Below, one piece after another: positions 58,054 to 64,000 of a DNA stretch of 64,000 nt; position 1 is the first letter of the stretch; the number at the start of each line of letters is the position of its first letter. Below the pieces are notes generated by a model. It made no database searches. It saw only the letters and a list, made by a program, of their open reading frames with translations, and was not told the DNA's origin. Position numbers and translations under genes: made by a program. The DNA is taken from the NCBI RefSeq assembly GCF_028471945.1, contig NZ_CP110128.1, forward strand, positions 6,599,001 to 6,663,000, in the 5' to 3' direction. The DNA is from Pseudomonas sp. WJP1 (GTDB lineage: Bacteria > Pseudomonadota > Gammaproteobacteria > Pseudomonadales > Pseudomonadaceae).

Positions 58054-59409
58054 ATGAATGCCCTAGCCCGCCGCGCTGCAGGCCTGCTGCTCAGCACACT
58101 TTGCCTGCCCCTTTCGGCCCTGGCGGCCGACCCGCAACCGACCCACGAATTCACCCTCGACAACGGCTTGAAGGTCGTCGTGCGCGAAGACCATCGCGCG
58201 CCGGTGGTGGTTTCCCAGGTCTGGTACAAGGTTGGCTCCAGTTACGAGACGCCTGGCCAGACCGGCCTGTCCCATGCCCTGGAACACATGATGTTCAAGG
58301 GCAGCGAGAAAGTCGGCCCCGGCGAAGCCTCGCTGATCCTGCGCGACCTCGGCGCCGAAGAAAACGCCTTTACCAGCGACGACTTCACGGCGTATTACCA
58401 GGTTTTGGCCCGCGACCGCCTGGGCGTGGCCTTCGAACTCGAAGCCGACCGCATGGCCAGCCTGCGCCTGCCGCCCGACGAGTTCGCCCGCGAGATCGAA
58501 GTCATCAAGGAAGAACGGCGCCTGCGCACCGACGACAAACCCATGTCCAAGGCCTACGAGCGTTTCAAGGCCATGGCTTACCCGGCCAGCGGCTATCACA
58601 CGCCGACCATTGGCTGGATGGCCGACCTGGACCGCATGAAAGTCGAAGAGCTGCGTCACTGGTACCAATCCTGGTACGTGCCGAACAACGCCACGCTGGT
58701 GGTGGTCGGCGACGTGACGCCGGACGAGGTCAAGACCCTGGCCCAGCGCTACTTCGGGCCGATCGCCAGGCGTGAGGTACCGGCGGCGAAGATTCCGCTG
58801 GAACTGGCCGAGCCCGGCGAACGCCAGATCACCCTGCACGTGAAGACCCAATTGCCCAGCCTGATGCTGGCCTTCAACGTGCCAAGCATCGCGACCGCCG
58901 AAGACAAGCGCCTGGTCAACGCCTTGCGTCTGATCTCGGCGCTGCTCGACGGCGGCTACAGCGGACGCATCCCGACGCAACTGGAGCGCGGCGAAGAGCT
59001 GGTGTCCGGCGGCTCGTCGAGTTACGACGCCTACACCCGTGGCGACAGCCTGTTCACCCTGTCGGCAACGCCCAACAGCCAGAAGAACAAGACCATCGCC
59101 CAGGCCGAAGCCGGTTTGTGGAAGCTGCTTGAACAACTGAAAACCACCGCGCCGACCACCGAAGAGCTGGAACGCGTACGGGCACAGGTCATCGCCGGGT
59201 TGGTGTACGAGCGCGACTCGATCACCAGCCAGGCCACCGCCATCGGCCAACTGGAGACCGTCGGCCTGTCGTGGAAGTTGATGGACACCGAGCTCGCCGA
59301 GCTGGAAAGCGTGACACCGCAAGATATCCAGAACGCCGCCAAGCTGTATTTCACCCGCGAACGTCTCAGCGTCGCCCATGTTCTGCCGGAGGAGACGACT
59401 CATGAGTGA
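58054..59409 (+). CDS. M16 family zinc peptidase, active subunit
   Basis: A periplasmic metallopeptidase of 451 residues with a signal peptide (residues 1-24, ALA-ADP) and the inverted zinc motif HxxEH in HALEHMMFKGSEK (about residues 76-82), with the distal Glu further downstream. It overlaps the second M16 gene by 8 bases. Together they resemble PqqL/processing-peptidase pairs with one active and one inactive subunit. Confidence 0.93.
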   Translation: MNALARRAAGLLLSTLCLPLSALAADPQPTHEFTLDNGLKVVVREDHRAPVVVSQVWYKVGSSYETPGQTGLSHALEHMMFKGSEKVGPGEASLILRDLGAEENAFTSDDFTAYYQVLARDRLGVAFELEADRMASLRLPPDEFAREIEVIKEERRLRTDDKPMSKAYERFKAMAYPASGYHTPTIGWMADLDRMKVEELRHWYQSWYVPNNATLVVVGDVTPDEVKTLAQRYFGPIARREVPAAKIPLELAEPGERQITLHVKTQLPSLMLAFNVPSIATAEDKRLVNALRLISALLDGGYSGRIPTQLERGEELVSGGSSSYDAYTRGDSLFTLSATPNSQKNKTIAQAEAGLWKLLEQLKTTAPTTEELERVRAQVIAGLVYERDSITSQATAIGQLETVGLSWKLMDTELAELESVTPQDIQNAAKLYFTRERLSVAHVLPEETTHE

Positions 59410-60892
59410 ACATAAAAAACCGCGCCTGGCCCTGCTCGGCCTGATCGCAGTCGCCCTGATCGGCTCGGCTGCATTCTATTTCTCCAAAACCAATGACTCC
59501 GTTGCCAGCGAAGCGCTGGACAAGGCCAAGGCCAGCCAAAAGCTGCAATCGCTGACCGAACTCAACGGCAAGGCACCAAGCCACCGCAAACTCGACGTAC
59601 AGACCTGGAGCACCGCCGAAGGCGCCAAGGTGTTGTTCGTCGAAGCCCGTGAGCTGCCGATGTTCGACATGCGCCTGATCTTTGCCGCCGGCAGCAGCCA
59701 GGACGGCAACGCACCGGGCCTGGCGCTGTTGACCAACGCCATGCTCAACGAAGGCGTGGCCGGTAAGGATGTCAGCGCCATCGCCCAGGGCTTCGAAGGC
59801 CTGGGCGCCGATTTCGGCAACGGTGCCTATAAAGACATGGCGGTGGCGTCCCTGCGCAGCCTCAGCGCCGCGGACAAGCGCGAACCGGCATTGAAGTTGT
59901 TCGCCGAAGTCGTCGGCAAACCGACCTTCCCCGCCGACTCGTTCACCCGCATCAAGAACCAGATGCTCGCCGGCTTCGAATACCAGAAACAGAACCCTGG
60001 CAAACTCGCTAGCCTTGAGTTGATGAATCGTTTGTACGGCGATCATCCGTACGCTCATGCCAGCGATGGCACGGCGCAAACCGTTCCGGCCGTCACCCTG
60101 GCGCAACTGCGCGGGTTCCACCAGAAAGCCTATGCCGCGGGCAACGTAGTGATCGCGCTGGTCGGCGACCTGTCTCGCGCCGAAGCCGAAGCCATCGCCG
60201 CTCAGGTGTCGGCCGCCCTGCCCAAAGGCCCGGCCCTGCCGAAGATCGAGCAACCCGCTGAACCCAAGGCCAGCATCGGCCACATCGAGTTCCCGTCCAA
60301 GCAAACCAACCTGATGCTCGCGCAACTGGGCATCGACCGTGACGATCCGGATTACGCGGCACTGTCCATGGGCAACCAGATCCTCGGCGGTGGCGGTTTC
60401 GGTACGCGGCTGATGAGCGAAGTGCGCGAGAAGCGTGGCCTGGCGTATGGTGTGTACTCAGGTTTCAGCCCGATGCAGGTACGCGGCCCGTTCATGATCA
60501 ACCTGCAGACCCGCGCCGAGATGAGCGAAGGCACCCTGAAACTGGTGCAGGATGTGCTCGCTGACTACCTCAAGACCGGCCCGACCGAAAAAGAACTCGA
60601 CGACGCCAAGCGCGAACTGGCCGGCAGCTTCCCGCTGTCCACCGCCAGCAACGCCGATATCGTCGGCCAGCTGGGTGCGATCGGCTTCTACGACTTGCCG
60701 CTCAATCACCTGGAAGAATTCATGCAGCAGTCGCAGAACCTGACCGTCGAGCAGGTCAAGGCGGCCATGAACAAACACTTGAGCACGGACAAACTGGTCA
60801 TCGTCAGCGCTGGCCCGACCGTGCCGCAAAAGCCGTTACCGGCCCCAACTGATAAACCCGCCGAGCAACCGCTCGGGGTTCCGGAGCATTAA
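59402..60892 (+). CDS. M16 family peptidase, inactive partner
   Basis: A 496-residue M16 protein with an N-terminal helix (LALLGLIAVALIGSAAFYF, about 9-27) and the M16 C-terminal fold. The zinc motif is absent: the equivalent position reads LLTNAMLNEGVAG without HxxEH. It starts at the ATG at 59402, inside the end of the first M16 gene, and its stop overlaps rsmD by one base (TAATG). Confidence 0.92.
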   Translation: MSEHKKPRLALLGLIAVALIGSAAFYFSKTNDSVASEALDKAKASQKLQSLTELNGKAPSHRKLDVQTWSTAEGAKVLFVEARELPMFDMRLIFAAGSSQDGNAPGLALLTNAMLNEGVAGKDVSAIAQGFEGLGADFGNGAYKDMAVASLRSLSAADKREPALKLFAEVVGKPTFPADSFTRIKNQMLAGFEYQKQNPGKLASLELMNRLYGDHPYAHASDGTAQTVPAVTLAQLRGFHQKAYAAGNVVIALVGDLSRAEAEAIAAQVSAALPKGPALPKIEQPAEPKASIGHIEFPSKQTNLMLAQLGIDRDDPDYAALSMGNQILGGGGFGTRLMSEVREKRGLAYGVYSGFSPMQVRGPFMINLQTRAEMSEGTLKLVQDVLADYLKTGPTEKELDDAKRELAGSFPLSTASNADIVGQLGAIGFYDLPLNHLEEFMQQSQNLTVEQVKAAMNKHLSTDKLVIVSAGPTVPQKPLPAPTDKPAEQPLGVPEH

Positions 60893-61506
60893 TGGCCACT
60901 TCTCGCCCGAAAAAACCTGTCCACAACGTGCATAACGGTGTGAACCAGCTGCGCATCATCGGCGGCGAATGGCGCAGCCGCAAGCTGAGCTTCCCCGACG
61001 CGCCGGGCTTGCGCCCGACGCCGGACCGGGTGCGTGAAACCCTGTTCAACTGGCTAGCACCCTACGTCCCGGGCGCCAAGGTGTTCGATCCGTTCGCCGG
61101 TAGCGGCGCGCTTTTCCTCGAGGCACTCTCCCGTGGCGCCGCGATGGGCCAGGCGCTGGACGCCAGCAGCCTTGCGGTATCGAGCATCAAGGAGCACCTG
61201 GGTACCCTGCGCTGCACCACCGGCCAGATTCAAACGGCCGACGCCTTGCGCTACCTGGAAACCCAGGCCGCCGTTGCCTACGACCTGGTGTTCCTCGACC
61301 CGCCGTTCAACCAGAACCTGCTGCCGACCGTTTGCGCCCTGCTTGAAGAGCGCCAGTGGCTGGCGGATGACGCCTGGGTCTACACCGAAAGCGAAAACGC
61401 GCCCTCTACCCTCGGCCTGCCGGGGAACTGGCGCCTGCACCGGGAGCAAAAATCCGGACGGGTCTACTATTCATTGTGGCAACGTATGGCAGAGATCGCC
61501 GGTTAA
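60892..61506 (+). CDS. rsmD: 16S rRNA (guanine-966-N2)-methyltransferase
   Basis: Methylates G966 of 16S rRNA. The 204 residues show RIIGGEWRSRKLSFPD, RPTPDRVRETLFNWL, the SAM motif FDPFAGSGALFLEALSRGA, and DLVFLDPPF. It is coupled to the upstream M16 gene. Confidence 0.95.
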   Translation: MATSRPKKPVHNVHNGVNQLRIIGGEWRSRKLSFPDAPGLRPTPDRVRETLFNWLAPYVPGAKVFDPFAGSGALFLEALSRGAAMGQALDASSLAVSSIKEHLGTLRCTTGQIQTADALRYLETQAAVAYDLVFLDPPFNQNLLPTVCALLEERQWLADDAWVYTESENAPSTLGLPGNWRLHREQKSGRVYYSLWQRMAEIAG

Positions 61507-61569
61507 CCGACCGGCCTGAACAAGGTGCGCGCCGCAATGCAGGCGTGCGCCACTGCATAGAGACCCATC

Positions 61570-62568
61570 GTGTTCCATCCGCCAGAACGCTTTACCCCGG
61601 CCTTCGGCCTCGGCAATCCGCACTTGCAGACCTTGTGGGGCCCGCTGTGGCGCAAAACCACCCACCTGCAACGTGAGCGTGAACGCCTGTGGCTGGAGGA
61701 TGGCGACTTCCTCGACCTCGACTGGCATGGCCCGCACACCGTCGATGCGCCTTTGGTCCTGGTGTTGCACGGACTCACCGGCTCGTCGAACTCACCTTAC
61801 GTTGCCGGGATACAGAAAGCGCTGGGCGACCAGGGCTGGGCCAGTGTCGCGCTGAACTGGCGTGGCTGCTCCGGCGAACCCAATCTGTTGCCGCGCAGCT
61901 ACCATTCCGGCGCCAGTGAAGACCTGGCCGAAACCATCAGGCACCTGCGGGCAAAGCGTCCTCTCGCACCGTTGTATGCCGTCGGTTACTCCCTGGGTGG
62001 CAATGTGCTGCTCAAGCATCTGGGTGAAACCGGCAGCGCCAGCGGCGTGCTCGGTGCGGTGGCGGTGTCGGTGCCGTTTCGCCTGGATCAGTGCGCTGAC
62101 CGCATCGGCCAGGGTTTCTCCAAGGTCTACCAGGCGCACTTCATGCGCGAGATGCTGGCCTACATCAAGAACAAGCAACGCCAGTTTCAGCACGACGGCC
62201 GCGAAGAAGGCCTCGCGACCCTCGCTGCCCTCGGCTCGCTGGAAAACATGCGCACGTTCTGGGATTTCGATGGCCGGGTGACCGCGCCGCTCAATGGTTT
62301 CGCCGATGCCCACGACTACTATCGCCGCGCATCGAGCCGCTACTTCCTCGGCGAGATCTGTACGCCGACCCTGATTATCCACGCAGCCGACGACCCCTTC
62401 GTTTTTCCCCATAGCCTGCCGCACGCTGACGAGTTGTCAGCCTGCACGCAATTCGAATTGCAGGCCCGGGGCGGGCATGTCGGCTTTGTCGATGGCACCT
62501 TCCGCCAACCGGGGTACTACCTGGAACGACGCATCCCGCAGTGGCTGGCCAGCATGGGTCGCGGGTAA
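61570..62568 (+). CDS. YheT-like alpha/beta hydrolase
   Basis: A 332-residue hydrolase with VLHGLTGSSNSPYV for the oxyanion hole, the nucleophile Ser in VGYSLGGNVLLKH (about residue 142), an Asp in HAADDPFVF, and a His in RGGHVGFVDG. The opening PAFGLGNPHLQTL is typical of the YheT family (esterases). The start is GTG at 61570. The AraC gene starts 4 bases after its stop. Confidence 0.93.
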   Translation: MFHPPERFTPAFGLGNPHLQTLWGPLWRKTTHLQRERERLWLEDGDFLDLDWHGPHTVDAPLVLVLHGLTGSSNSPYVAGIQKALGDQGWASVALNWRGCSGEPNLLPRSYHSGASEDLAETIRHLRAKRPLAPLYAVGYSLGGNVLLKHLGETGSASGVLGAVAVSVPFRLDQCADRIGQGFSKVYQAHFMREMLAYIKNKQRQFQHDGREEGLATLAALGSLENMRTFWDFDGRVTAPLNGFADAHDYYRRASSRYFLGEICTPTLIIHAADDPFVFPHSLPHADELSACTQFELQARGGHVGFVDGTFRQPGYYLERRIPQWLASMGRG

Positions 62569-62571
62569 GCC

Positions 62572-63402
62572 ATGGATAACGCCCAGGGCGAGTCCATCCA
62601 CTTCTGGCAAACGGCACCGCTGGCCGGGGTCGAGCTGTTGTCGGCGCGCTACATCGAACACCGTTTCGCCCCCCATGTGCATGACGGCTATGTGATCGGC
62701 ATGATCATGGCCGGCGCCCAGCGTTACCGTTATCGCGGCGCCGAACACCTGGCCGGCAGCGGCACATTGGTGCTGATCAACCCTGATGAACTTCACACCG
62801 GCCACAAGGGCACGGAGGACGGCTGGCTGTACCGGGCGTTCTATCCCGACAGCGGGCAGATTCTTTCACTGTTGGCCGAGCTGGAGCTGCCGACCCATCA
62901 CCTGCCGGCGTTCGGCGCCACGCTGTATCGCGACCAGGATCTGGTGAACGGCTTCTGTCAGTTGCATCGCTTGCTGGAAAGCCCGGCCACCGCACTGCAG
63001 CAACAAACCGCCTGGCGGGAACTGATGCTGTCACTGCTGCAACGTCACGCGGCGGTGCCGGTTGCCGGCAAACCGGGCAAGGAGCACCGGGCGGTGACAT
63101 TGGCCAAGGACCTGCTGCACGCGCAATTGGCGGCGCCTCCTTCGCTTGAAGAACTGGCAGCGGCAGTGAACCTGTCGCCCTTCCACTTCGCCCGGGTATT
63201 CCGCCGCGCCACCGGCATGCCGCCGCACACCTGGCTGATGCAGCAGCGCATCGCCCGGGCGCGGGCGTTGTTGCAGGGCGGTTGTTTGCCGCTGGACGTC
63301 GCGACGCAACTGGGGTTTGCCGACCAGAGTCACCTGAGCCGGCAATTCAAGCAGGTGTATGGGGTTGGGCCTGGGGCGTATCGCAGCGCCCGCCTTTATT
63401 AA
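62572..63402 (+). CDS. AraC family transcriptional regulator
   Basis: A 276-residue regulator with an N-terminal cupin sensor (FAPHVHDGYVIGMIMAGAQRYRYRG, about residues 30-55) and a C-terminal double HTH (about 175-272: SLEELAAAVNLSPFHFARVFRRATGMPPHTWL, LGFADQSHLSRQFKQVYGVGPGAYR). The effector and targets are unknown; it is adjacent to the hydrolase with a 3-base gap. Confidence 0.94.
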   Translation: MDNAQGESIHFWQTAPLAGVELLSARYIEHRFAPHVHDGYVIGMIMAGAQRYRYRGAEHLAGSGTLVLINPDELHTGHKGTEDGWLYRAFYPDSGQILSLLAELELPTHHLPAFGATLYRDQDLVNGFCQLHRLLESPATALQQQTAWRELMLSLLQRHAAVPVAGKPGKEHRAVTLAKDLLHAQLAAPPSLEELAAAVNLSPFHFARVFRRATGMPPHTWLMQQRIARARALLQGGCLPLDVATQLGFADQSHLSRQFKQVYGVGPGAYRSARLY

Positions 63403-63424
63403 CGCTCAAGAAAACCAGTTAACC

Positions 63425-63516
63425 TTGTGGGAGTGAGCCTGCTCGCGAAAGCGGTATGCCAATCAACTTATCAGTCGGCGGATATTCCGCTATCGCGAGC
63501 AGGCTCGCTCCCACAG
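63425..63516. repeat. REP-type palindrome between the AraC gene and the sulfurtransferase gene
   Basis: TGTGGGAGTGAGCCTGCTCG and an imperfect complement ending in GCTCCCACA surround a spacer between two convergent genes. Confidence 0.88.
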
Positions 63517-63526
63517 GGGGTAGGGC

Positions 63527-64000
63527 TTATTCGCCGGTGGCAATACCGCGAGCCGGATCATTGATCCACTCACTCCACGACCCGGCATACAACGCCCCCA
63601 ACGGATAACCCGCCAGGCACAGGGCGAACAGGTTATGACACGCCGTCACGCCAGAACCGCAATACGCCACCAGATCGGCCGGCGAACGCTCACCGAGTTT
63701 CGCGGCAAACCGCTGTTTGAGCTGATCGGCTGGCAGGAAACGCCCGTCGCTGCCCAGGTTGTCGGTGAAGGCCGCACATTGCGCACCGGGGATGTGCCCG
63801 GCAATCGGGTCGATCGGTTCAACCTCACCCTTGAAGCGCGGCAAGGCGCGGGCATCGAGCAAGGTCAGCGCGGGTTGGGCCAGACGCTCCTGCAACTGCT
63901 CGGCGCTGAGAGTCAGCGCGTTGTCCGGTACTCCAGTAAATGTGCCGCGACCGGTCGACGGTGGATCAAGGCTCAGGGGCAGGCCTGCCGCGTGCCAGGC
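63527..64000 (-). CDS. sseA: Rhodanese-type sulfurtransferase (SseA-like), 5' end outside the window
   Basis: The frame is open to base 64000, so the true start is beyond the window and only the C-terminal 157 residues are seen. These form the second rhodanese domain, with the active-site Cys in YCGSGVTACHN and the acidic LLDARALPRFKGEVEPIDPIAGHIPGAQC. The preceding WHAAGLPLSLDPP is typical of the join between the two domains of mercaptopyruvate or thiosulfate sulfurtransferases. The symbol is by family. Confidence 0.85.
   Translation of the reverse strand, partial: AWHAAGLPLSLDPPSTGRGTFTGVPDNALTLSAEQLQERLAQPALTLLDARALPRFKGEVEPIDPIAGHIPGAQCAAFTDNLGSDGRFLPADQLKQRFAAKLGERSPADLVAYCGSGVTACHNLFALCLAGYPLGALYAGSWSEWINDPARGIATGE

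Overview
The window is a stretch of a Pseudomonas chromosome, most likely from the P. fluorescens group. It is GC-rich, densely coding, and littered with REP-type palindromes built on the GTAGGAGC or TGTGGGAGC outer arms typical of that group. The core genes from ahcY through sseA follow, as I remember it, the order of the P. aeruginosa PAO1 block around PA0368-PA0432. I saw no rRNA or tRNA genes, CRISPR array, integrase, transposase or prophage.

1-6.8 kb holds the methyl cycle (ahcY end, metF), a periplasmic solute-binding protein, the DEAD-box helicase rhlE, and a cytochrome b561-yceI pair. 6.8-8.1 kb is an AT-richer patch with a B-lectin gene and a tiny lipoprotein. 8.1-13.1 kb holds an exported flavin amine oxidase with a Lys/Ala/Pro tail, bioA, rsmE and a hemolysin III family protein. 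13.2-21.5 kb is a complete malonate-utilisation cluster: mdcR, and on the other strand mdcABCDEGH-madLM. The Mdc subunits decarboxylate malonate on an acyl carrier protein, MdcB and MdcG make and attach its prosthetic group, MdcH loads it, and MadLM imports malonate.

21.6-24.4 kb is an accessory patch: an Rhs-core protein with a variable AT-rich C-terminus, a winged-helix/nucleotidyltransferase gene preceded by two dyads 21 bp apart, and a DUF6124 gene behind a highly structured leader. 24.5-34.6 kb is the Pil-Chp chemosensory operon that controls type IV pili (pilG, pilH, pilI, pilJ, chpA, chpC). It has no pilK (CheR-like) or chpB (CheB-like) gene, and chpA carries a REP-like palindrome inside its reading frame.

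34.8-45.6 kb holds gshB, a tonB-like gene, yqgE-ruvX, pyrR-pyrB-pyrC' (a non-catalytic dihydroorotase partner), a TM2 protein, an NlpC/P60 hydrolase, pilT, and yggS-proC-yggT. 45.8-50.2 kb is metX-metW-DUF4426-rdgB-hemW-DUF3392. 50.3-57.7 kb holds trmB, thiG, thiS, a DUF423 gene, mtgA, rpoH and ftsYEX. 58-64 kb holds an active/inactive M16 protease pair, rsmD, a YheT-like hydrolase, an AraC regulator and a truncated sseA-like sulfurtransferase.

I did not find an obviously new multi-gene system. The points most worth following up are the in-frame REP in chpA, the loss of the adaptation enzymes from the Chp operon, the DUF6124 leader RNA with two mutually exclusive folds, the tandem operators before the wHTH-nucleotidyltransferase gene, and the lectin and Rhs accessory genes.
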